Shown here: positions 46,142-57,609 of the stretch, one piece after another
How positions within the stretch are numbered: the first letter of the stretch is position 1
How the letters are laid out: each line of letters opens with the position of its first letter
Assembly (NCBI GenBank): GCA_030765065.1
Contig: CM060986.1
Location: forward strand, 78,795,573 to 78,859,572
Direction: 5' to 3'
From: Deroplatys truncata
Taxonomy: Eukaryota; Arthropoda; Insecta; Mantodea; Mantidae
Length of the DNA stretch: 64,000 bases
Notes under the pieces: generated by a model
What the model saw: only the letters and a program-made list of their open reading frames with translations
Told to the model about the DNA's origin: nothing
Database searches by the model: none
Made by a program: the position numbers and the translations under genes

Positions 46142-46861
46142 TCGAATGCAGACTACTGAACATCGACCCACTACTACACAATACATCGAACGGCTAGTTC
46201 CTTTTTCAATCTCGGCAGTATTACTATAATTGGTAGTTGGTAGCAGCAAGTACCCTTTCTCATTGGCTGGTAGAATGTGAGTGTAGCTTAATGAACAATA
46301 AGTGGACAGATGTAAGAAACAAAAATTCTTCTGAACACATTGTGGCTGAACTGCTTATTGCTATATATTTTAAAATGACTCGCAAGTAGTTTTTTAACTA
46401 TGTGAGATACCAAACTTCTGAGTGTAAATAAAATTCTAAAGATGCACAATGGTTTGATGTAGATTTTCAAAGGAGTGAAATTTAAAAAAAATTACCATAT
46501 TTTAAAATATATTTATTGGATTAAATGTTATGAATTCAATTTTCAGGTGAGGTCACTGACCATGCATCAGCTGATGTCAGTGATAAAGGAAGTGAAAGTA
46601 AAAGTTATGTTTTTTTGTGTACTTTGTAGTAAACCAAGTCAATGGCTAATATAGCAGATAAATATTTGTGATTTTTCACACAATAATTAAAAGAAAGAGA
46701 GAGAGGTTAAGACTGTCATATATCTGCTTATTTTAATCTGCAATGGTACTCTTTTTCTTTGCTCATGTTTTGGTTGCCAATTGTACATAGATTTCAGTGC
46801 TGAAATACTTCACAAATTCACAATATAGTTTAATTTTACAGCAATCAATTGGACAGTAATA
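46142..46861. other. Intergenic, nothing recognised
   Basis: AT-rich, no supported feature. Confidence 0.45.
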
Positions 46862-46955
46862 ACTAATTTTGAAGATTTAGAAGCTAGTAACAGTGATGTG
46901 TCATAATTTAAAATAAAGAGAGTTGAAGGTTGTTACACTACATCACTAAAATATT
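46862..46955. mobile_element. Partial copy of the foldback element
   Basis: CTAATTTTGAAGATTTAGAA through TCACTAAAATATT matches 38116-38209 with few differences, then stops; the hairpin core and right arm are absent. Confidence 0.88.
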
Positions 46956-47089
46956 TGGTAAATGCATCATCTCATACAGTAATAATTAAGTATGAAGTAA
47001 TAATTCTGATCTCTTAATAATTTTGCAAGTGAAATGTTTGGTAGTGGATTTTCTTTGGTTATATGCAGGATATTTGTTCTTTTATTATT

Positions 47090-47330
47090 TTTTTTTTATA
47101 TTCCTGGGAGTGCGGTAATGGAAATACGGACAGTCTCTAAGCCAGATGAGAAGAATCTACTGAGTACTTCTGAAAAGGACTTTCTTATGATAAGATGTGT
47201 ATGCATGTGTATAAATGTTAGTTCCTGGGAGTGGTAATGAAGCAAGTATGCTGTCACAAGGCCAGATGGGAAGAATATCTAATGAATTTTCCTGGAATGA
47301 ACTTTGTTATGACAACAACTATGTGTGTAT
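47090..47330. repeat. Imperfect ~120-bp tandem duplication
   Basis: Unit 1 from TTCCTGGGAGTGCGGTAATG (about 47101) and unit 2 from TTCCTGGGAGTGGTAATGAA (about 47222). Both then run through a GCCAGATGRGAAGAAT block and a CTTTSTTATGA block. Confidence 0.75.
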
Positions 47331-48159
47331 ATAGTGAGTACACTCTCATTATTGTATATGCATGTAAGGGCATATTAACTGTTAAGTTAGTGTACATCTG
47401 GCTACGTTAGCATAACTTCCATCTGATTCCTTTTGTATAAGTCATGTTGCAGATTTGTTCTATTCAGTGTGTAGTATTTCAGCCAGTCTTATCAGTAACA
47501 GATGTCATGAGCCTCGTCTTGCAACAAAATCAGGAAGAAAATGTACACATACTTAGGAAAACCAGCAAACAAACAAACAGTATTGCAGGTTCTGTTTATC
47601 AAATTGTAGCACATCTTGGAATTTTTTTTGTCTGCGTATGATTGCATTATATAATGAGGTTAGGTTATTCTTTCTTTTGTTGCTTTGGTGCATTAATTGC
47701 TTATGTATTAAAAACCACTTAATTTTTTTATTCTGTTGATGAGTAACTGTGATTTCTGATTTATTTTGAGAGTATATGTGTTGACAATTTATAGAATGTG
47801 TGTTTAATTTGTGATAATTCAGATACTAATGATGCGTTCTTGTGAAATTTAAGATGGTGTGGAATGATATCCATTAGAATAGTATGTGCTTTATGTTCTT
47901 TTGTTTATGCTTCATGATTTACTACATGAGTAGAGACATACTTTATCACCATCTTAAAAGTGGATAGATATGAGTTAATGCAGTTGCCATACTGGGCTCA
48001 TCAATCTCAAGGCAGACAGGAAAGCTGTAGGCATTTTTTAAAAGGCTCAGGAAAGTGTGGTTATACACATACTCCATGACTGAATGCACTTTTCTAAGTT
48101 ACAGTTGAATTGAGTGATTCATTTGTAGTTATCACTCCTGATTTTATAATTTGTTTCAG

Positions 48160-48197
48160 AATGTCCTCCACACAGAAAACTAAAAAGAAAGAAAAAG
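48160..48197 (+). CDS. Possible first coding exon of an unknown gene
   Basis: A 38-nt piece bounded by a good acceptor (AATTTGTTTCAG|A) and a donor (AAAAAG|GTACAG), with ATG at its second base. It encodes MSSTQKTKKKEK and ends in phase 1. A lysine-rich start is common in nuclear and ribosomal proteins. No following exon was identified, so it may be a chance match. Confidence 0.3.
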
Positions 48198-50030
48198 GTA
48201 CAGATTGCATATATTTAAAGAGCTTCTTACATACATCATTAATATTAGTTTCAGTTACAGACAAGCATGTGTAATGAGGGTAACTTAGAATTTAATCTAC
48301 ATGTAATATGTTCCATAGCAAGTATTTTTGATTGGATAGTTGGTACCAGTCTACATGATGGTGTTTTTTTTTTTTTGTCCTGGGGTTTCATCAATAATTA
48401 GTAGTAGTAATGTTTATTATGTTTTGTATGGATGGAAAATAGTGTATGTATAAGATGCATCTTGTAGGCCTATAGTTCAGTGTATGTGTGTATGTAGTAG
48501 GGCAATGCTACATTACGACTGAGTTCTATTACAAATCTAAGCCATAATGCAATGGGGGACATGACTCACTTGGCAAATGCAACAAAAGGTACCCAAACTA
48601 ACACTGTAAATCTCTAATTTACACAACTTACATGTTTAATAATAAAGGAGAAGATAATTAAAAATAAGAGCTGAAATCACAATACTTTCACATTTATTTG
48701 AATAAGAATTTGATTTACATTAACGGCCGCTCCATTCTATCAGCAACTTCAACATGGCTGGTAGCCTGGAGCAACAAGCACTGCACCGTCACTGGTATCA
48801 GAACACCCACTGTCTCAATGACCAGTACCAATGCAAGATGGGACAAACAGTACATTCGCTGTGAGTTATTCTCAAGTAGTCTATTTCTGAAACTTCTAAC
48901 TACTGTTACAGGACTCAGCTGTTTTGATATCTAACGAATTGAAAAACCATTATTGGTCACCTAAACTTACATTTCTGTCACATAGAGTAATAAAATAATA
49001 ATACCCAATTCATTTAGTAATGATCCCCTTATGCCACAACATTAAACTTAGTTCTGTACGAATATAAGCATAAATCTTCTAAAATCAATACAGTAAAAGG
49101 TCCAAAGGTTGATACTGTTGTGTTCGGGTGTTGGGGAAACTTTTCTGAAATCCACTTATCTTCAGCTTAAAAACCTGGCAACTAATATGGAGTAGTAAAC
49201 ATGATAATAATGGAGATTGTTGACAGAGTAGAATGTAAGATGCCAAAAAAGATTAACACATTTGGAATGAAATGAATTAGCAAAGAATAGGTAAATTAAG
49301 AACTTTTTATTTGCGTATGTTTGCTGTAAAAGATTTCCTTCACTTGATTCTGTTTATTTGCTTTAAAATGTACAACTGATGTAGTAACTGAAGTTATTAA
49401 TAAATTAAAGTATCACTTCTGTTTTAAAATGTTGCAATTTCAATGGTCATAAGTCCATTCCTCTTACTCTTTCAGAACATTTTTTTGAGATTCTTGATAG
49501 TGCTTCTTGCACCTAAGCAACAGTTTCTAAATTTTATTTTGGACGCTATATAATAAAAAAAAAAACATATTGGATTTTTTTACAGCTCCTTTTAATTAAA
49601 AATGTATTCTAGTTTATATTCTGAAAAGGAGATATTACTTTCTTACACTTTTAAATATGCTTTTGGCAACATTTCTGAATACACTGGGCTTGGCACACAT
49701 ATTGACTCTGTAACCTGCTCAGTTTTTTTATATGAATTAAAAAAAAAATGAAAATACACTTTATCTACATGTTCCATATGAATACACACTATTTAACCAA
49801 TTCTGTTAAATTCTCCTTTTAGCAATCATGACAAACGTGTGTTATGAAAACCCTTTCAAGCAACAGTATCTGTTTTTTGACTGCAACAATGCTACATTTT
49901 ATCCTATAGTAGTAATAAAATGGATTATACACACGGGGAGTAGTAACTAGTAACTGTAAATGTCCTTGGTTCTATATGATCACCTATTTCCATCCAAATT
50001 CCTGTACCTTAACTGACCATTGAAAGTTAC
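48198..50030. other. Intergenic or intronic, nothing firm
   Basis: A GC-richer patch at 48720-48870 (MAGSLEQQALHRHWYQNTHC on plus; open also on minus) matches no family I know. Otherwise AT-rich. Confidence 0.4.
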
Positions 50031-50071
50031 CGAGGAGGAAGAGGGGCGCGGTACTTCTTGGGAGACTTCAT
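50031..50071 (-). CDS. Possible 41-nt microexon
   Basis: On the minus strand, TCTTCTGTTTCACAG precedes ATGAAGTCTCCCAAGAAG and CCTCCTCG|GTAACT follows, giving MKSPKKYRAPLPPR. Its CpG and GC content stands out in AT-rich sequence and both splice sites fit. Product unknown; the proline-rich end could be an SH3-binding type motif, which is inference. Confidence 0.35.
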
Positions 50072-50129
50072 CTGTGAAACAGAAGATCTTACATTAATAA
50101 ATGAAATGCTATTCCATTAGTTAACATTT

Positions 50130-50822
50130 ATTTTTACCTTCCCTACTACTCATCTATAGTAAGCATACAGGAAATATTGCATTCCACTCAAAAGTTTGAC
50201 ACATTGGTTTCAACAGAAATTCACATTTTGAGACTCCCTGAATCCAGAAAAGCATTTTTAGAAAAAAGGTTGTGTGTTTGTGTCTATGAATCGCATAACT
50301 AAAAACTGAACAGTCAGTTAAATACCAAATCTGATATTTAAGTTCAGCATCTTCCAAGGATGCACCACAATTGCCATCGCCCCCTCCCACCCCAAGCTAC
50401 CCTTTACATAGAAAACTTTTCATTACTTTTTATTTTCTCAAAAATGGCTAATAAAATTTTGATTAAAACACCATATTATGTTTAAGATATTTGCATGACA
50501 AAAGAAATGTATATCTTGAATTTTCTGGGAATAGTCTCTTAAGCCCTCTTCATTCTGAATGACTTTTGTATAATTGGTAAACCATAAGAGATAAACAAAA
50601 TCTTACTACACAAAAAAATGTTAAAGGACACAATTTATGTCAAATAAACTTTTTTGTGGCCTTAACCATTCCCAAGATAATCTTTGTAATTGGTTTGATT
50701 TTTCAAATACTTAATTTTTCAAGTGGTAAGTAGCTATTTATTTTTTCTAATGGTCATGCAAAGAGCATCGAATTTCAAAGCCATTACATAGCAATGGTTG
50801 CTCTTAAATAGTTAAGAAAAGA
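50130..50822 (+). repeat. R850 interspersed repeat, copy 11
   Basis: Starts TTTTTACCTTCCCTACTACTC and runs to the ATGCAAAGAGCATCGAATTTC block; the last ~100 bp are missing. The minus strand is open over 50154-50390 in the shared frame. Confidence 0.86.
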
Positions 50823-51235
50823 ATAATAATGAAATGAAAATATATGCATATGAGTTGCTACTGTAACTTGAAGCTTCTACAACTTCAAAATATTAATCAT
50901 CAGTCTCAGAGAGAGGACACAAAAAGAAAATCAATGCATAAGAAACCAAGAAGCTTTAATGGAAGCAATCATCATATTTGGTTAAATAAAGAAGATGAAA
51001 GTTAAAATGTGGCAATGTAAGGGATAAAGGCTTCATTCACACATTCATATGGGCAAAAACATAATAGTTACAGGCTTCAAGACATTTATACTTTGTCTAT
51101 TAAGAGATCAAAGTAGGCATAAACGAAACATGTGAGTTTTGATATAGCACGCCTTATTCACAGTTTGTTTGACGCTTCTGCCCTTGAAATAGTCCCTTGA
51201 AAAATACCACAGCTGAGATTCTGAAAGCTAACTTT

Positions 51236-54083
51236 GGTTTTGCCAGTGGCGTGTGGTGAAGCCATCTCACTGTTAGTGGTTAAACGAAAATATACTGTAG
51301 ATACATACATAATTGCAATTAAAACGATAATATTACTGTCGCCCCGTGCATTACTTTGTAACAAAATACAGTATTTTTACCGTATCTTATTTGAAGCAGA
51401 GCTGAATTCTCCTCCCTTTCTCGGCAAAATCGTCAATCACATGGTCATAAAATTTGGAATCTAGTTGTAGATTTACTAGAAGTTCCTTCTCCAGTACTAT
51501 CAAAGATAGGTTTGAAAGCCTTTCCTGTTCCCGAGTGTTGTGTGCATGTTTTATGTTTTTTAATTTAGAAAAACTACGTTCAACTGCAGCACCACTTGCT
51601 GGAATAGTTAACACCAACTCGCACAGTTTTGTGACTTCACTATATGCCCTGTTCAGTTCATTTGTTTTGATGAAGGCTAGAAGATTATTCACAGATTTAT
51701 GATGCATGTCTATGACAGGTAAATTGCAGAGAGTTGTGACCTCAAAGCAACAAAATCAAAGATGTTCCATAGGACTCTCTTAGTGACTGTGTAAGTAATT
51801 CTGGTAAAGATAGCTTGTATTAGATGAAATTCTTAAAATTTAACAATTCCGGAAATATTACTAAACAGAGACTCAATATTACTAAATCTTTCTCTGAGAT
51901 GCAGTAAAAGTATATCCAGAACCTCACAATACAAACGTTTGTGGTGCACTTTCCTGTTCAATCACTGCCCGTATGGCGCTTTGTAGGTGGTTCTTGATCA
52001 CCAATATCTTCTTGAATTTTATCCCATACTTCATCAAAGGAATTGCGCTTCTCTTCCAAGGCCGTCTGAAATTCCTTAACTTTCAATAAACAATATGCAA
52101 TATCAGATGAATTTGCTTGGAGAATATCATATAGAGTGTCAATGATGGGGAATATTATAGAAAACATCTGTTAATAGAAATTTGAAGGTGAAACCTCCAT
52201 TGTGCTCACGAAACCTCGTGCAGCAGTATAAGCATCTTGCTCCAACTTTACATCAGCATTGGCAATAGTTTCAAACAATGAAAACAGTTCTTTTCTGTAT
52301 TCATAGATTCTTTCCACCAAACAAGTGCTGTAGTTCCAGTGCGTTTGTGAAACACGTGGCAATCTTCTATGTATCTCATTGTCTAGGATCTCAGTTCTCT
52401 TACAAGACCTTGAAAAAAAATGCTGCTATTCCATTAACGGTCATGAAGAATATCCTACATTCTCAAATGTGTGAAACTGCCTGTGATAGAACTAAATTTA
52501 ATCTGTGGGCAAAACAGTGCACAAATAGAGCATGGGGAAATGATCCTCTTACTTTCGCTTGAAGTTCATTTAAAGGCTCGCCATAACAGCCACACCATCT
52601 ATATCTGAGCAACTAGCTTTTCCCCACAGTCAAATTCTTCCATGAGATCGTTTACAATTTTGTATAATGCATCAGCTGACCAATCATCTGAAATATTCAT
52701 GAGACGGAGAAATCTTTCTTGATTTCGCCTTCAGCTCCAACGAATCTCATTATTGCAGAAAGTTGGGATAAATTGGCAACATCTGTACTTTCGTCCAAAC
52801 TAATGGCAACAAAGCTGGTCTCTTGGATTTCTCTCTGGCATTAGAACATTGCTTATTGATTCAATTAAGTCATTCTGGAACTGATTTGATATCCCAGTAA
52901 ACACTGTCCCCTGTTCCATGAAAGTTCCCAACTTGTAATACAAACAAAGCAGGTTTACAAGTTCTACATAATTCCCCTTGCTGCTGGATTCTGAGGACTC
53001 ATCATGACCCCTAAATGCTAATTCCTGTTTTCCCAAAAAACAAACAATATCAATTAGATGTTTCATTACTTCTCTATTTTTTCTTAGTAGTTCGTTGTGC
53101 TGATTTTCTCTCAATTTCTGCTGAATATCCAGCAAGTGGTCTATTCTGGATTTATCAAATGTTTTCAGCAGAATGATGGTTTGGTGATTAACTGCTGGTC
53201 AAAATGTGTTTTTTAATTGCTTTGTGAATGTTCCCCATGTCACTGAACACACTACTAGACCACACATTTTTGTCATTAGCAAACAGAAGACAACACCAAC
53301 AGTAAAGCTTTTGTTTGTGTGGACAACCAGTAAGCCATTCATTAGTAATATATAATTGTGAATTGAAGTTTCATACACAGCTTTTCATTGCAGCAATAAT
53401 GTTTAGGCCAGGCTTTGGTCTTCTTTCCTGCGCAATTTTAATATTTTTTTCATAGTTTAGAGAAGAATAACTTCGTGATATAACATTGCATACTATTCAG
53501 TCATCTGCGTCTGCACTTGTTCTCCGACGAAAGTGAAGATTCTATCTTTCCTCCCCATGTTTTGTTGTCCAAGCACTAGCGTACACACCGGTTGAAAATG
53601 CTTACCTTATACTTAACAGAGGATAATTTCGTTCCGATATGGCACATAAAATATAAGAAATCTAAACATTAACGAACTGAGAAAAATATGTCACGCTTGT
53701 CATCGAATAGTAAGGCTAAATACTGTACAAAATCACTCGTTACTTATATGAATATTTGCTCGAAATGCACCTGTCAGTTGTTACCATTGTTGAAGTTCAT
53801 TCACCTTAGCCCGCACTTAATGCATTTGCTTCCCTTGAGTCAACGGTGACCGAGCTGAACCGAAATGCTACGAAAATGCAGTTGCGCGAACAGAACACAT
53901 TAAACATACGAGATTGTATCTTGTACAATAAAATTAAATCTTATTTCAAGACCACTGAAGTAGCCAAGCGGTGAACAAAATAACATGTACTGGAAGATAA
54001 TTTAATCTAATTAATTTTGCAGAATTTTTCAGGGTAAGCATTGCTTACCTTGTGTACATGGACTACATGCCACTGGGTTTTGC
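51236..54083 (-). mobile_element. hAT transposon with 8-bp target duplication
   Basis: The element is 51244-54075 (2832 bp). It is flanked on both sides by GGTTTTGC (51236-51243 and 54076-54083), an 8-bp duplication typical of hAT. Terminal inverted repeats: CAGTGGCGTGTGGT at the left and, read inward, CAGTGGCATGTAGT at the right (12 of 14). A palindromic GGTAAGCATTGCTTACC lies just inside the right end at about 54031-54050. It holds a minus-strand transposase remnant of the TTF-zinc-finger/ZMYM1-like branch. Confidence 0.93.
51387..53345 (-). pseudogene. hAT transposase, ZMYM1-like, broken
   Basis: Minus-strand order: a TTF-type zinc finger (EWLTGCPHKQKLYCWCCLLF, SVFSDMGNIHKAIKKH; 53345-53205). 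Next LLRKNREVMKHLIDIVCFLG and YYKLGTFMEQGTVFTGISNQ (DUF4371-type region, 53135-52800). Then the catalytic block ISLDESTDVANLSQLSAIMR (about 52790-52730) and a YDGVAVM motif (about 52590). At the end is the hAT dimerisation domain LVLTIPASGAAVERSFSKLK with SNLSLIVLEKELL (51707-51387). Transposase of this family excises and inserts its element and makes 8-bp duplications. At least four frameshifts and a stop at 52171. Confidence 0.9.
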
Positions 54084-55136
54084 TAAAGCACAAAATATTG
54101 AGAAGTAAGCATAGTGCACCTATAAAATCACACAATTTATTGAACTTCTAATAGAATAACTTGTACTGCACATGCAACTGGGATTCCCTGGCTGCTAAGA
54201 AAAGTATGGCTCGATGAGAAATACTCAGTATGAAAGTAATATTGTAGAGCAAGTAGGTGTTATGAAACATTAAGTGTGGAAAACTGTTACGAAGCGATGA
54301 AAAGACTATCATATTAAACATGTTTAACATGTTTTGTGAGAAATATCCAGAACTTATCAATGATTTGGTGAAATTAACAATTGAGTTTACCGTGTGCCAA
54401 TTTCAAAAATTTATTGTACGTATAAAGAAAAATTCGCATTAGTAAAGTTACGATTCCTGGCAAGAAGAGGTCACATGCCAGGCAAGTGCTGGATGTTAGT
54501 GTGAGATCAGCAAACTGCTGTAAGATTCACCAGTGATTTGTAAATAATGAAGCACCCCCACCCACCTTAAACAAAGTGCTGTTGGCAGTTAACTCTGATC
54601 CTGACCTTCCCCATTTAAAATGACCTTTCCTCTGCAAGCTGCTGCTGGAAATTGGCTTCGAGTTTGTGACCAGAAAAAAGAAAGTGTTTTTATGAAAGAG
54701 ATGACATAATTTTATGTGGAGAGATTTTCTCTGTAAAATAAAAGAATGCTGAAAAACACCAAAGGTATACTACTTGGATGAGACCTGGGTTCATAAGGGA
54801 CATGTGACAAATAACGCATGGAGAGACATGACTATAAAATCAAAGAAGCAGGTATTTCAATCAGGTTTAACTGCAGAGCTTAAAAATCCCACGGAGAGGG
54901 GTAAGCGCCTGATAGTGATGCACTAAGATGGTTTTGTTGAGGGTTGCGAGCTTGTATTCATAACCAAAATAACCAGAAACTATTGTAAGGAAATGAATGG
55001 CAACATTTAAAAATCTGGTTTGTAAAGGTTCTCCCCAAAGATCTCATCATGATGGAAAATGCTCCCTAACCAATGTGAGGTTAGAATGTATACCAAACCA
55101 ACTTTGGAGAAAAGATATCATAGCTTGACTACAAAT

Positions 55137-56458
55137 TACGAGGGCAGATCGAAAAGTAACGCACAATAATTTTTTTCTGCCTAGGTATTGCACCGGGAAT
55201 GTTGCAATTTCACACAGATATAGTTGTAAGTTTTCACTACAGAGGGTATTTTTTGTTTCATGTGCAGCTCTAGCAACTATGCAACAAAGATGGCGTGCAT
55301 GTTACTGTCGTCCACGTGTGAAGACCAGAGAGGTGTGGTTCGATATTTGTGGGCCAAAGGGCATAAACCGAGTGATATTCACAGGGACATGTGTGTCGTA
55401 TATGGGGATGATTGTATGGGCCGTAGCAATGTCTCCAGGTGGTGTTGCATTCTTCCTAGAGGGCCTTGTGAACCTTAGTGATTCGCCACGCTCCAGGAGG
55501 CCAGTAACAGCTGCAACCCCGCAGAATGTCAAGAGGCATTGAGGCGGTAATTTTGAACAACCGACATGTGCAACGGCGAACCTTATCACAACAGTTCAAC
55601 ATTTCCTATGGTGCAGTGTATGATATTGTTCATGATACGTTGAAATTTCATAAAGTTAATGCTCACTGGCTGCCTAAGAACCTGACAGACAACAAGGGCC
55701 AGCGAATGATGACGAGCTTGGATCACCTAACGCGTACACTGCAGAAGGGCATGACTTTCTGAAAGGAATCGTCACTGGCGATGAGTCGTGGGCATACCAC
55801 TACACGCCCGAAACCAAGTAGGCAAGTATGGAGTGGAAACATGATGGTTCACAAGTGAAGAAAAAATTCACAGTGACTCAATCTGCTAGGAAAGTGCTTG
55901 TGACGGTGTTCTGGGATATGCATGGTGTTGTATTGGTGGACCTTGCTGAACACGGGACCACTGTGAACGCTGCAGCCTACATGAAAACTTTGGTGAAGTT
56001 GCATCGTGCCCTTCGTGACAAACGCCACAACATGAATGCTGACAATGTCAAAATTCTACATGACAATGCTTGCCTCCATGTTGCTGCTACTGTTTGTCAG
56101 AAAATCACCAAATATGGTTGGGAGATGCTCCAGCATCCATCATACAGTCCGAACCTTACACGATTGGACTTGCAACTGCTTGGTCCCATGAAGAAATTGC
56201 TGGCCGGCCAACGCTTTGTGACAGATGCGGAAGTGAAATCAGCAGTCTGCAGATGGCTATACTCCAAGGAAACGGACTTCTACGAACAGGGCATATTGAA
56301 ACTAGTATCATGATAGGAGAAATGTGTTGAGAAACTTGGTGACTATGTCGAAAAGTAGGTAAAAGCTGTAAGTTCATTTGTGATTTTCTTTGTTGTTTTA
56401 CTATTAAAGTTTTTTTTTAAAACAATTATTGTGCGTTACTTTTTGATCCGCCCTCGTA
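55137..56458 (+). mobile_element. Mariner element 2, full length
   Basis: TIRs beginning TACGAGGGCAGATCGAAAAG (left) and TACGAGGGCGGATCAAAAAG (right, read inward) match at about 34 of 36 positions. TA at 55137-55138 and 56457-56458 marks the target. The element is about 1.32 kb and sits inside the DDE_3 transposase remnant. The TIR starts with the same TACGAGGGC as mariners 1, 3 and 4 but the inner sequence differs, so it is a separate family. Confidence 0.93.
55260..56313 (+). pseudogene. Mariner 2 transposase, inactivated
   Basis: Plus strand: RYLWAKGHKPSDIHRDMCVV (N-terminal HTH), SRRPVTAATPQNVKR, LSQQFNISYGAVYDIVHDTL (second HTH), VTGDESWAYHYTPETK (first catalytic Asp), VLVTVFWDMHGVVLVDLAEH, NVKILHDNACLHVAATVCQK (second Asp) and SYSPNLTRLDLQLLGPMKKL (third Asp). 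Exactly 34 residues lie between the second and third Asp, the mariner DD34D spacing. Frameshifts near 55440, 55530 and 55760 and an in-frame TAG near 55820 inactivate it. The last 162 codons (55828-56313) are still open. Confidence 0.92.
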
Positions 56459-56850
56459 AAAACATAGTTCTCCATGAGGGTCCGGTTAAAGCAGAATTGT
56501 TGGCATTGGCAAAATCTCATGCTACAGAGTATGGAAAATATGTAATTGATGAAATAGATAAACCTGCATGTCACACTGTACTTGACTGCCACTGTATCAC
56601 TGTTATTTAAACCCAATAGAAATGGTGTGGAGTCAGAAAGGGTTACATTACCAGAAATATCATGGCCATCAAATTCCAGGATGTGTGTGCATGCTCCTTG
56701 ATGCAGCACTCTGCATTGTAACATCTGATGCTTGTGCTTATGTCCAACAAGTGATTGGAGAAGAACAAAAAATTTGAGACTTTGAGGGTATTATTGGCAT
56801 CATAGTGGAAAAATGTGTTATACAGTTATGATGAACTGAGCTACACAGAC

Positions 56851-57609
56851 GTCTGAAAATGAAGGGTATAAAACTGATGTTCAACTCAGATTAGTGGAAT
56901 GCTGATCATGTAAGTAGCAATTAATATCCAAGCTACATGTTGTTTAGAGATTTTGGTCAAATAAATACAAACTTTAAATGGTGAAAACACACGTTATACT
57001 TAACGTAATGAAATCAAGTGTTCTGTCCGCATTCTGCCATTGCTAATGCATATGGCCATGGAGTGATACAAACCAGTGATTTATTTACATCTACTTTATT
57101 CTTCTACTGGACAGAGTATATACATACAGTTTTAATCACTGTTAAGAAAATTTTCAATTTGTTTTATTACAGAAAGTATGTCTATCACCACAGCAGTATC
57201 AAATTTGATCTGGATAATCTGAGAGAGTGAAATGGTGCCAAAGTGATTTTATGTCTCCTAAAAGCTAACTCTACAAATACACAAGTGTTAGAATATAGTG
57301 GTTAAATTTAACCTCATGTACATCTTTAAAGACAACTCACATTCTTTTTACGTCTATGTGTATTGCTGTGTCGTAAATTCTTCTTAAAACTTAATTATCC
57401 TGTATGGGCTGTGATAATAATTCATAACAATGCCTTAGCAAAACACAGGCTTTCTTCCAACTTTAGATGCTGCATATTTCAATGTATGCGGCTGAGTCGT
57501 TAAGGACAAAATGTAGAAAATTTTATGTGCCCTACAACCATGTTAACAACTGCCAGTCTTAATTTAGCTAGCAGACTCCAATTTTGTCTCACATGTTAGT
57601 ATATCTACA
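56851..57609. other. Intergenic, nothing recognised
   Basis: AT-rich; no supported feature. Confidence 0.45.

Larger units (their letters stand above)
54540..56850 (+). pseudogene. DDE_3-type transposase remnant, split by mariner 2
   Basis: Two plus-strand parts, 54540-55136 and 56459-56850, flank mariner 2. Part one: TLNKVLLAVNSDPDLPHLK-like, IGFEFVTRKKESVFMKE, then YYLDETWVHKGHV with the first catalytic Asp (54766-54804), GLTAELKNPTERGKRLIVMH, and VLPKDLIMMENAP, where Glu replaces the usual second Asp. Part two: LHEGPVKAELLALAKSHATE, then YLNPIEMVWSQ with the third catalytic Glu (about 56603). This is the arthropod IS630/Tc1-like family with a DDE superfamily endonuclease domain. It is heavily frameshifted and much older than the mariner inside it. 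Confidence 0.8.
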
